Under the pieces are notes generated by a model, which saw only the letters and a program-made list of their open reading frames with translations, was not told the DNA's origin and ran no database searches. Position numbers and translations under genes: made by a program. A stretch of DNA of 64,000 nt, taken from contig NADL03000176.1 of assembly GCA_002205965.3 (NCBI GenBank), positions 62,001 to 126,000 of the forward strand, in the 5' to 3' direction. The stretch's first letter is position 1; every line of letters starts with the position of its first letter. Shown one piece after another: positions 33,110 to 43,146 of this stretch. This stretch comes from Kappaphycus alvarezii. Lineage: Eukaryota; Rhodophyta; Florideophyceae; Gigartinales; Solieriaceae.

Positions 33110-33221
33110 GGTTATGGGCCCAGCCTCTGAGCGAGGGGTAGTGTTGATCTATATATGTTGTGGTCCGCTCAGTGGCACAAGAGAGCCAGCGCATGTTGCT
33201 CAGTGGTTAACTTTTTCTACA
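33110..33221 (+). repeat. Half-tRNA primer site joined to TRIM-A purine tract and LTR
   Basis: GGTTATGGGCCCAG (33110-33123) is followed at once by CTCTGAGCGAGGGG, the TRIM-A purine tract, and the 80-bp TRIM-A LTR (33142-33221). The TRIM core with its B box is absent. The join falls at the primer site shared by family 3 and TRIM-A. Confidence 0.8.
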
Positions 33222-33999
33222 GAATGAAGACGTTGAGGAGTTTCTCTAGACATATGTCAACGTTGTGATGCGTGAGATGAGCGATGAAGAGAAGCCGAAA
33301 GTATCTTCGCCTATCTTCATGGTGACGCAAAGCACAAATATAAGGCCAAGGTTATCAATGGGTGGTGCCTTAACGGGAATGGGCGTAACTTTGGTGAGGT
33401 ATGTAAGTGGCTTGTGAAAGAATATGCTAAGGAGGTAGAACCAGATGAGATGATTCGTACCGCCATAGAGGCTCGGCTCAACTTCGACGATTTGTTAAGC
33501 ACATTGGTATACTTGTGTGATCTCTATGAAAAGGCTGGTTTCAACGCCCAAGCCAAGTACGGAATGCTGCGTAAGGCGGTGATGGGGGATAAGCGGCTCT
33601 CTGATTTCCTCCTCATCAAGGCCCCACACACTTTCAATGAACTGAAGGTACCATAGTAGAATTTGTAAAAAATTCGGAGACGTTTCAGTCACTAAGTGAA
33701 TACCGAGGGAAAACCGTACATCTATGCCAATCGTACATCCTGAAAAGAGTTATCAAAGGCCGACCACTAGCGCAGCAGCATTGGAATCAGTCAGGAGAGA
33801 TGTCAAAAACTTGGAAGAAAGGTTGGAAACCCGATTCAATAATCGACTTGACATGATAGCCTTGCAGTTGGAAAGCCTTACTCTTACCATTAAGAAGAAC
33901 CAGTCTGGAGCCCCATGGCCGCAGAAGTCTGTTCCTACTGTCACAAGCCTGGACACTTTGCAAATAGGTGTCCTGATAATCCACATAGAAACACTCGTT

Positions 34000-35586
34000 T
34001 GAAGATGAGTTGCAATGGGAAGGCTGGTGGGAGAGAGGATGAAGCTGCGGGCTTGGCTACCCAGAATTTACTCGTACTCTAAAATTCTGACCTTAAGTAC
34101 AACCTGCAACTACTCTCTAACTCACTGTGTCCATTAACAAAAACATAGAAACTGAACCATTTGGACAGATTGAAACATATTGGCCCAGTAATAACGTTCA
34201 ATTGGGGCATTTTTAGAACTGCTTCCAAAGTTGTCAAAATTCGTGTAAGACATTTTGGCCCAATACACACATCAATACAGCACCTTACTTTGTAAACTCA
34301 TCCGAATCGAATTCTCTTGTGCCAAAATAACGGACTCAACCCGTCATACGTATTATGGAATCACACAACTGATTTGGATGCAGTCGGCAAACCGTAATCA
34401 TAATCAGAAACCTCATACGTGTTATAGAATCACATAGCTGATTTTGGATGCAGCGGGCAAACCTCAATCATAATCGAAACCTCATACGTATTATGGAATC
34501 ACACAACTGATTTTGGATGCAGCCGGATAACCCGTATCAAATTAGAACCTCATACGTATTATAGAATCACATAGCTGGTTTTGGATGCAGCGGGCAAACC
34601 TCAATCATAATCAGAAACCTCATACGTATTATGGAATCACACAACTGATTTGGATGCAGCCGGATATCCCGTAATCATAATTAGAAACCTCATACGTATG
34701 GTAGAATCACATAACTGACTTTGGATGCAGCCGGACTAACCATAATCATAACTAGAAACCTCATACGTATTATAGAATCACATAACTGATTTTGGATGCA
34801 GCCGGACTAACCATAATCATAACTAGAAACTACATACGTATTATAGAATCACATAACTGATTTTGGATGCAGCCGGCAAATACAGCAGGCATTCTACTGT
34901 ACTTGGAGAGACCGGAACGGTGTAGCCATGATAGTATTTTCATAACCAACTCCCACTGTACGAACTCAAGTGCAGTGAGAAGTACAGTACGAGGTACAGT
35001 AAGAAACACAGTACGAGGTACAGTACGAAACTTGACACCAGTACAGTATGTGTACACCACTGCACCAAAGGTTTCTACTCTTTGCTGTACCACGTGTACA
35101 TCACATACACAACTGCCACCACGTACACGTGTACATACCTTACCTCGACATACCTCTTATACAGTATACTCCTCACCCACTTACAGTGCCCTACCCTATG
35201 TAAAATGACCCCATAAACACCATTCTGCCCTCTAAAATAGCTCAAAGTCAACCTTTACACCTCTACAGCCATTACACGTGTACATCACCAGCAAATAGAA
35301 TTGCAGCATTTGACCTATCAGCCAATAGGATTAAAGCAGGCAATTCTTAGCCTAGGCATTATGGGCCAAGTTCCACTTGTCAACAATTATGCAAAATTTG
35401 CATTTATCGTCGACCCCTCGAAAATGGCTTTTCGTCCCCGGCAACTTTGTTTTTCGGGTAAATTTGGCATATATTATCCTTCAGAACCACATGTGTCCAC
35501 GTGTACAGATGTACAGCTTCCCAACCTCCATGCGAGACGTCTAGTCAAGGCGATGGGCGTGAGATTGTCTCACAAAATCACCAACA
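34000..35586 (-). repeat. Solo LTR of copia family 2 in gypsy gag (TSD TCGTT)
   Basis: 1587 bp in minus orientation: starts TGTTGGTGATTTTG at 35586 and ends CATCTTCA at 34000. TCGTT flanks it at 33995-33999 and 35587-35591, a clean 5-bp duplication. It holds about eight minisatellite-like units with CATACGTAT (34330-34880), GTACAGTACGAGGTACAG repeats (34980-35040), and two CCAAT motifs (CAGCCAATAG, about 35318-35335). Confidence 0.92.
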
Positions 35587-36110
35587 TCGTTGTGGAAAGT
35601 GCGGTCGATATGGGCATCATGAAAGTAACTTCTGGTCTAAAGACAACAGAAGAGCAAATTTATCGGACGCAAAGAGCGAGTCAGGACCAGAGATGAAAAT
35701 CTTACAAAACAGAAAGGATCAAAAGTTGACGGATACCGGTAACGTATCCCTCGCTGAAGAAATCAGTCAACTCAATGTGACAAAAAGGGATGGGGAAGGG
35801 AACATTTTATCGAAAAACCCTAGGCTAGATTATGGAATGCTGGAACATATCCCAGCACCTGTACCTCCTCGAACCAAGAGGTCTGATCAAGTTGTTCAAG
35901 GATTGGGATTCACTCTGGCCAAGAAGACAAAAAAAAGAGTAAGAAATTTAAGAATATCCCGAAGGACGTACTAGAATATGTGAAGAAGTACAATTTGGTG
36001 ACTGAGCTTGCATCAGCCCCAACTGGGATAACGTTTGGTCAACTTTTGAGGGGCGACGCAGAGGACGCGAGAAAAGAACTCAAAAAAAATTATCAGGTCT
36101 AATAAGTCCG

Positions 36111-36440
36111 CTAAGGGTAAGAAACTGTTTCTTCAATCGGCCTCGACAGCACCAAGACGTCTTAAACTGGTACCAGTCAGAGTATTTGGAATGAAAACCC
36201 AAGCTCTCTTTTCGATTCGGGCGCTGTTCCAAACCTTATTTCAGAAACTTTGGTGACAGATCTAGGCCTTGAAATTATTCCAACTACTCCAAGAATAACT
36301 GTGGCGGATGGAACCGTATCAAAATGCATGGGCACTGTTGATAAGGTTTCCGTGTCCTTTAGTGATTCTACAGTTGATGTAGACTTTCTTGTCATGCCTG
36401 CTCTCCCTTTCGATGCAATCATTGGTTGACCTACCATGGA
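36111..36440 (+). pseudogene. Ty3/gypsy aspartic protease
   Basis: A retropepsin-like domain: LFDSGAVPNLISETL with DSG at about 36213, then ITVADGTVSKCMGTVDKV and the flap-distal FLVMPALPFDAIIG. One base is out of register between the upstream VPVRVFGMKTQAL and DSG frames. Lies directly between gag and RT as expected for gypsy. Confidence 0.75.
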
Positions 36441-38158
36441 GAGACAAGGACCTGCATTGACTTGGGCAACCAAATCGTTTCAGTTAATGTTGACGGCAGA
36501 ACCGTAAAGTTGCCCCTGGATTTCGACAAAAGCACACATCCGGTAGATTTAAAAGAAACGGACAGTGAAGATTTCACTTCTAGCTATGACAGCGAAGATT
36601 CCGAACCAACAAACACTTTCGGAAGTGGAAAAGGGTACCCTTGGGGGGTAATGAACATGGCATGGGACGATTATGATTCTGGGTTTGAAACAGATGACGA
36701 CTGGAATTCTAGGCTAGGTTTGAGACCTGAATTTGTTTCTTTTTGCGATATTATCGAAGTAAAGGACGGTAATCAGAGCGTGAAAGAAGATTACCTTTGC
36801 AAAGAAAATAAGAGTACGTCGAATTCCATATCTGAAGATGTGAGCACACGGAAAATGTCCTCCAAAATTTGGAGGGTGAGGATCAAGAAGAGAAGAGCGC
36901 CAGATGCAGAAATTCAAGAAAAAGTACAGCACCTACTCGCCTCCGCCTCAATGAAAATATCCGACATGTTAACATCTTCCGAAGTAATTGCATGGAGCGT
37001 TTCAGATCTAAGACAGGCAAGTGTACCGGTCACTCATTTGAACTTACCGATACTCAACCAATTTACCACAGGCCTAGACGTCAACCGCCGAAATATGACC
37101 AATTTATCTCAGAGAATGTTTACAATTGTGCTGGAAAATGATATTATTTTGCCAGTTTCATCCCCGTGGTCATTTCCAGTTGTGGTAGCACCAAAAAAAG
37201 ATGGAACACTTCGCTTTTGCGTCGATAACCGAAAACTGAACCAGAGAATGATACCCGATCGATTTCCGATTCCAAATATGGAGGAAATCCTCGAAGACTT
37301 GAAGGACGGGAGATACTTCACCTCAATTGATCTTTATCCTGGTTATTGGCAGATTCCAGTGGATGAAAAATGTAAGGAAAAAACAACCTTTACCAAAAAG
37401 CCGGTACATTCAGGTTCGAGGTGATGCCTTTTGGTCTCATGAATGCACCAGTTACGTTCCAAAAACTGATGAACGAGATTTTGAAAGGACTTCCATTTGC
37501 GAGATTTATATCGATGATGTGGTGATATTCTCAAAACCTCGGATCAGCACGTATCGCATGTCAAGACTGTGGTGGAGAGAATAGATGCGTACAGCCTGAA
37601 AATTAAGTTAAGCAAATGCTTCTTTGCGAAAATGTCTATCCAATTACTCGGTCATATCGTCGATCAAGAGGGAATTAAAGTGGATCCAGAGAAAACGAAA
37701 AAAATCAAGTTGGCACTCAGGCCCGCTTTAAAGACGGAGTTCGAAGCTTCCTAGGACTGGCCTCATATTACAGAAGATTTATCAAAGATTTCGCCAAGAC
37801 CGCAGCACCGTTACATGCCAACACTACGAAGAACGGAACATTTTACTGGAACAAGGAAATGCAAACTGCATTTGAGGAGCTTAAATATATAGGCTATGTG
37901 TCTCCCCAGTGCTCATGTATCCAATTTCAAAGAGACCATTTGTTGTGGAGACAAATGCCTCGGAATGGTCTTTGGATGCCGTTTTGTCCAAAAAAGATGA
38001 AAACGGAAGACTACACGCGGTTCAATTCGCAAGTCGCACTCTTGATGATGCGGAAAAGAGATACTCAGTCTGTGAAAAAGAAGTGCTCGCTGTTGTCTTC
38101 GCACTGAAAAAGTTTCGCGTGTACCTTTTATCACTCGAGAAATTTGCCTTGATAACTT
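36441..38158 (+). pseudogene. Ty3/gypsy reverse transcriptase and first half of RNase H
   Basis: An acidic linker (36520-36830) precedes RT. RT motifs: PKKDGTLRFCVDNRKLN (near 37190), FPIPNMEEILEDL, FTSIDLYPGYWQIPV (D of motif A), MPFGLMNAP in a shifted frame (about 37427), and YIDDVVIFSK (37508). The connection LLGHIVDQEGIKVDPEKT and FLGLASYYRRFIKDFA follows. RNase H begins VVETNASEW, where the usual first catalytic Asp is Asn, then YSVCEKEVLAVVFALKKFR. Frameshifts near 37400, 37535, 37740 and 37905. Interrupted at 38158 by a family-3 LTR. Confidence 0.85.
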
Positions 38159-39391
38159 TGTTGAAAAGAGATAGAATGCATGCGATCCCATGGTTTTTAG
38201 TTGCCACCTGGACACGTGTACACTTGTAGCATGAAAAAGCGAGTTGCACCCTTCTTCTGTGTGTACACCTATGACACGTGTAAAATGGGCCAAATCGAAA
38301 GTTGCCTGGACGAAAGCCCATTTTCGGGCAACTCAAAATCACGGCGCATTTTGCCATTTTTCAAACCACTTGGTATTCTGCCCTCTGATTGGCTGTTAGA
38401 TACGCTTCCATACCACTCACATCGCTCCAAGTGGCGATATCTGAGCTGGTCATTGTGGAGCATTCTGACACTTTGCATGTTATGGTGGTTGATGGTTTGT
38501 CTCTATTCTAGGCTCAAAGTACTGTACCCATGTGTCATACGTGTATTGTCTCCTATGTGGCATACGTGTATTGTCTCCTCTCTGTCGTACGTGTACAGTA
38601 TTATAGTGTCGTACGTGTACAAGTAAACAGTGGTTTCTATATTTATCCTATAGTTGCCTGGACTGGCTGCATACAGTTTACACTAGACTCATTATACTGG
38701 CTGCATACAAATCACTCTTGCACAAGTATGCAGCCAAAGTATGTTGATGCAGCCACGTTGCTTTACAGTATTGCACGTATAGCACGTAAGGCTTAATTCA
38801 CGTTGAACGGCCTGCATGAGATTTACGTACTGTTACGTAACAACGTGAGACAAGTCCGCCAAAAATGTTTTCTACTCTTATGATATTTTAAGTTCCCGCC
38901 TTAAGTTCCCGCCTTTGGGTTCTGTTACAGGCCGAGAGATTACAGTTGCGTTGGCGGGTCACGTAAGGCATAATTCACGGGTTGACTGTTTTAGTGTACG
39001 TTTACGTAACAGAACATGCATGCTAGCATGCACGCAATGTTACTTACGTTTGAATATCGGTAATTATGAATTTCCCGCGCATGCAAATCAGGGATTCTGA
39101 GGCATCTCGGCTTGGTAGGCTATAGGATCAACAAAGATAGTACTGCAAATGTAGATTTTGCTACTTCCATTTTGCTGTCACGAAGCCGAAGTGAGTACCG
39201 GCAAACAGTATATAGTAGTAGTCTAATAGCTCACCCAAGTAAAGAAGAGGAACGGACTTGCCTTTGATTTCAACACCAACCTCACCCTTGCCGTTCTATC
39301 TCCTTTCTGTTTCTTTATCCATCTACACTCTTTCCCTACTTCCCTTTTCATTCTCTCTCCTCATCCCTCATCATCCCCTGTCCTTTCATCA
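38159..39391 (+). repeat. Solo LTR of copia family 3 in gypsy RNase H
   Basis: 1233 bp, TGTTGAAAAG to TTTCATCA. Flanks AACTT (38154-38158) and AACTG (39392-39396) share AACT, and cutting it out rejoins FALIT with DHQALR, a conserved RNase H stretch. Internal features: tandem TTCCCGCC (38892-38913), TTTCCCGCGC (about 39072), palindromes TGTTACGTAACA and GCATGCTAGCATGC, TATATAG near 39211. Confidence 0.92.
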
Positions 39392-40447
39392 AACTGATCA
39401 CCAGGCACTTAGGACAGCATTACAAAAGAAAGATGTACATCACCGCTTGGCCCGATGGCTCGACATTTTCGCAGAATATCGGTTTGAAATTGTGTATAGG
39501 ACCGGACGCAATAATCAGCCTGCCTATTACCTATCCCGCTTGAGGATCCACTGATTCCAAAATGAAAAGCTTCCGTTGGTATCTTGGGAGTTGCCGAGGA
39601 GCAAGTGCCGAATAATAACCAGTATGAAGCTTATATTCACAGACTAATTAAATTCCTTGATGGACTAGAAATGAGAAGGTTGATCTCGAACACAGAAATT
39701 TTGTGCGCAGGAACCAAAAGGCTTCTACATTGTGAATGGGAAACTCTTCCGACACACTAAAGCAGGTCCTCGTCTAGCGGCCCCTTGAAATAAAGAATGA
39801 AGATCTTGAGGACTTTTCATGATGAGTTAGGGCATTAGGATCTCGAAACAACCAAAAAATACATTACGGAGAGGTTCTGGTGGCCCAGTATTCATAAAGA
39901 CGTCTATAATTTTGTGAAAAGCTGCGATAACTGTCAAAAATTCACTCCGACACGAAAGTATAAGACAACTTAAGCTTCTTAGTTTCCGGTCTTTTTGAAA
40001 CTTTCTCAATTGACTTTGCCGGCCCATTCAAGGAAATCACTTCCGGAAACAAATTATCCTATAGGGTGGAACATCTTACTGGATGGTCAATAGCAGTTGC
40101 AGTTGAGGAGGCCAATGCTGAAGTGGTCCTGAGATTCATCGAAAAGAAATAATTGAATTGTTTGTCTTCCAAAAAGGACCATCTCGGATGACGCCCTTTG
40201 TTTTACTGCAACTTCACTGCTTCGTTTCTTGGAAGAGAAAGGGATTCAGCTGAAAACAGTTCTCGCATACGCTCCTGGTCAAACGGTAAAGCGAAGAGGA
40301 TGGTTGAATCAATAAAACGAGCAATATCGAAAACTATGTCGGAGAATGAAATCCAGTGGGAAGATGCCTTACCAAAAGTGTTATACGGCTATCGTCAAAG
40401 AAGAGGAAGAAGTGGACTGTCACAGTTCGAGTAATGTACGGAAGGGC
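39392..40447 (+). pseudogene. Ty3/gypsy RNase H end and integrase (3' truncated)
   Basis: RNase H ends with DHQALRTALQKKDVHHRLARW and RTGRNNQPAYYLSRL (39400-39550). Integrase: the HHCC region has FHDELGH (39816), RFWWPSIHKDVYNF and CDNCQKF (39925); the core has IDFAGPFKEI (40010, first D) and later IEKKEIIELF, AYAPGQ, KRAISKTMSENEIQWEDALPKVLYGYRQ (to 40400). The second catalytic D and the E are hard to place because of frameshifts near 40145, 40195 and 40285. The tail motif FE-MYGR is cut at 40447 where a family-1 LTR piece begins. Confidence 0.75.
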
Positions 40448-40838
40448 TAATGGGAATCGGAGAGGTGAAGGACTTTGCTGGACCAATGAAGTTGCGGGCT
40501 TGGCTACCCAGAATTTACTTGGAACTCTAAAATCCTGGCCTTAAGTACAACCTATAACTACTTTCTAACTCACTGCGTCCACTAACAGAATCCCACAAAC
40601 TGAGCCATTTGAGCGGACTTCAAGATCTTGGCCCGGTGATAACAGTCATTAGGGGCAATTCTGGAACTGCTTCCAAAGTTAACAAATTTGTGTAAATACG
40701 CTGGCCCAATACACACATCAATACAGTACCTTATTTTGCAGACTCACCGGAACCGAATTCCCTTGTGCCAAAATAACGGACTCAATCCGTCATACGTATA
40801 ATAGAATCACATAACTGATTTTGGATGCAGTCGGTCCA
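40448..40838 (-). repeat. Inverted 3' piece of a family-1 LTR
   Basis: 391 nt matching the last part of the LTR in reverse, from TAATGGGAATCGG. It joins the plus-oriented LTR of element F at 40836-40838 through a shared CCA. It pairs with 41834-42226 as an inverted repeat with a loop of about 1 kb. Confidence 0.9.
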
Positions 40839-42226
40839 CATCCGTGCCAAACCTCATAAGAGGCATGAGGCATGTTCCACGTGTACGCATGCACACGTGT
40901 TGAATGAAGGGTGGCCCTAAGGCATTTCGGAAGAAATGCCTTGATTTTGAGAGATCAACGACTTAGAGGGCAAAATGTTGTTTATGAGGTGATTTTACGT
41001 AGGTAGGTACTATAAGTGAATGATGAGTATACTGTATGAGAGATATGCTGAGGAAAGCTATGTACTCGTGTACCTGGTGGCAGTTGTGTATGTGATGTAC
41101 ACGTGGTACAGCTAAGAGTAGAAACCTTTTGTGCAGTGTTGTACACGTACTGTACTAGTGCCAAATGAGGAACTGTACTTCGCACTGTACATCGTAATAT
41201 ACCAAGTGCTGTACTCCTTACTGTACCTGAGTTTGTACAGTAGGAATCAATTATGGCAATACTGTCATGACTGCTAGAAAGAATTATTTGATTTTATATT
41301 ATGTATGAGGATTCTAGTTATGATTACGGGTTTGATCCAGCTGCATCCACAAATCGGTTATGTGATTCCAACATACATATGTGGTTTCTAGTTATGATAT
41401 TGATTTGTACAACTGTATCCAAAAATCAGTTACGTGAATCCATCATACGTGTGTAGTTTCTAGTTATGATTACGGGTTTTATCCAGCTGCATCCAAAAAT
41501 CAGTTATGTGATTCCATCATACGTATGTGGTTTCTAGTTATGATTACGGGTTTTATCCAGCTGCATAAAATCAGTTATGTGATTCCATCATACGTATGTG
41601 GTTTCTAGTTATGATATTGGTTTGTACAACTGCATCCAAAAATCAGTTATGTGATTCCATCATACGTATGTGGTTTCTAGTTATGATTGGTTTTACACTG
41701 CATCCAAAAATCAGTTATGTGATTCCATCATACGTATGTGGTTTCTAGTTATGATATTGATTTGTACAACTGCATCCAAAAATCAGTTATGTGATTTCAT
41801 CATATGTATGAGGTTCGTAATTATGATGAAGATTGGACCGACTGCATCCAAAAATCAGTTATGTGATTCTATTTTACGTATGACGGATTGAGTCCGTTAT
41901 TTTGGCACAAGGGAATTCGTTTCCGGTAAGTCTGCAAAATAAGGTACTGTATTGATGTGTGTATTGGGCCAACCTATTTACACAAATTTGTCAACTTTGG
42001 AAGCAGTTCCAAATTTGCCCCTAATGACTGTTATCACCGGGCCAAGATCTTGAAATCCGCTCAAATGGCTCAGTTTGTGGGATTCTGTTAGTGGACGCAG
42101 TGAGTTAGAAAGTAGTTGTAGGTTGTACTTAAGGCCAGGATTTTAGAGTTCCGAGTAAATTCTGGGTAGCCAAGCCCGCAACTTCATCCGTCCAGCAAAG
42201 TCCTTCACCCTCTCCGATTCCCATTA
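40836..42226 (+). repeat. 5' LTR of element F (5' end truncated)
   Basis: Begins at CCACATCCGTGCC, which corresponds to about base 36-38 of the complete LTR, and ends CCCATTA. About seven 72-bp units at 41340-41890. The TATA-like site is altered to TACTATAAGTG near 41008. It lacks the TGTTG end, which would block a new integration of this exact DNA but not transcription. Confidence 0.9.
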
Positions 42227-42240
42227 GGTTATGGGCCCAG
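42227..42240 (+). promoter_or_regulatory. Primer-binding site of element F
   Basis: GGTTATGGGCCCAG directly abuts the LTR end. 28 nt downstream, GTAAGT at 42269 and TCTATCTCAG ending at 42312 could be a 44-nt leader intron; the same pair is kept in family 2. Confidence 0.88.
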
Positions 42241-42322
42241 TTCAACGCCGTCTCTTTCTCTGAACCCCGTAAGTCGCCGTGTGTTGCTGCATTGTTTTCT
42301 TGTCTATCTCAGTCTCTTGATT

Positions 42323-42986
42323 ATGTCTACTCGTTCCGGTAAGCTATTTGAATAATTCCATTTCTTTGCACATCGAAGTGATTCTCTTTGCACCTTTTGG
42401 TTGGTCTAAAGACTCATAATCCCAAAAGCTGTTACTGACGATCACTTCCACTTTTGTGCCTGCTTTTGCGGGGTTGTGCTAGACTCGGAATTAGCCCTGG
42501 TGCCCGAGTGCCCAGGGCTGCGACAGTTAGGACTTTGCCATCTTGGGGAGGACAGTTGTGGAATCGATCGAAGTACTCGAACCAGAAGGACCGCCGCCGA
42601 AGACGCTCGCGCTTCCCTCGTCTAGGGAAAGGTATAGGATCCCTCGTAAGTCAGTACCTCTGGATAAGCCAATAAAGAAAGTTCAACGCCTCTCGGCAAA
42701 GAAAGCTAAAGCCCTCGCCGATCGAGTTGCCAAGAAGGAACTAAAGGCTAAACGAAGAGTTCCGCCGAGGAACAAGAGGTACTGCAAGCTCTGTGATATT
42801 AGCTGCAATAGCGCACAGACATTCTACGATCACATCAATTCTAAGGGTCATAGGACTAGAGAGAAAAACAAGAAAAAGACCCCTAGGTGTACTGCTTGTG
42901 ATAGAGTGTTCGATTCCCACGAGGTTCTCAAGCGTCACGAGAACGGGAAGGAACACTTGAAAGTAGTTTTGTCCCAGAGAATTTAA
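42323..42986 (+). pseudogene. ORF1 of element F, spliced double zinc-finger protein (one frameshift)
   Basis: Exon 1 is 42323-42338, the intron 42339-42482 (donor GTAAGC, TTACTGAC at 42432-42439, acceptor TGCTAG), exon 2 42483-42986. One G is missing at about 42543 relative to element B (ATCTGTGGGG against ATCTTGGGG), shifting the first third of exon 2. From VVESIEVLEPEG onward all residues match B, including both CX2CX12HX5H fingers and the C-terminus KVVLSQRI. Gag starts 160 nt downstream. Confidence 0.82.
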
Positions 42987-43146
42987 AGAGATCCATTTGT
43001 TTGTTTGAAGCGACGTCTTTGGCCTTTGCTTTAGTCTAGAGTTTCGTGTGCTGTGTTCTTATAGAGGTGGGCTTGCCACTACAAGGGACTATCGGTCCCC
43101 GGCTTGGGATCTTCGAACAGAACATTAGCACCTCTAGAATATTGCA

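Larger units (their letters stand above)
31673..33221 (+). mobile_element. Chimeric miniature element: TRIM-B LTR / copia family-3 LTR / TRIM-A LTR, with GAATG duplication
   Basis: The left end is a TRIM-B LTR (31673-31756) with its TGGTAGCATCGCG leader. The right end is a TRIM-A LTR (33142-33221) with its purine tract. Between them lie about 100 nt including a 13-A run (31834-), a G-rich tract, a full family-3 LTR and a half-tRNA primer site. GAATG at 31668-31672 and at 33222-33226 flanks the whole unit, and removal restores the gypsy gag frame (GKN|EDV). The two outer LTRs belong to different families, so this is not a simple element; a recombinant cDNA integrated once is the simplest reading. 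Confidence 0.75.
31627..36110 (+). pseudogene. Ty3/gypsy gag with two CCHC knuckles, split by two insertions
   Basis: The first codons MNLNAARMMFTGGKN (31627-31671) continue in the same frame after the 31673-33221 insertion with EDVEEFL at 33224. Gag helices follow (33414-33650, AKEVEPDEMIRTAIEARLNF). Knuckle 1 (33925-33975) is CSYCHKPGHFANRC, a perfect CX2CX4HX4C. The family-2 solo LTR (34000-35586) splits the frame before knuckle 2, CGKCGRYGHHESNF, in which the last Cys is replaced by Phe. A basic, Lys-rich linker leads towards protease. There is a frameshift near 33310 and another near 33650-33720. Confidence 0.75.
31115..40447 (+). mobile_element. Broken Ty3/gypsy retrotransposon with three nested insertions
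   Basis: Order gag, CCHC, protease, RT, RNase H, integrase (IN last) defines Ty3/gypsy. A candidate 5' LTR is at 31115-31539. Nested inside are 31673-33221 (gag start), 34000-35586 (zinc-knuckle region) and 38159-39391 (RNase H). The 3' end is cut at 40447 in the integrase tail by copia family-1 sequence, so no 3' LTR is seen. Frameshifts throughout show it is inactive. Confidence 0.85.

Noticed and set aside
35301-35696. 131-codon plus-strand frame starting MQHLTYQPIGLK, repeated at 50971 and 57323
   Set aside because: It lies inside family-2 LTRs, antisense to the element, and its conservation follows from LTR identity.
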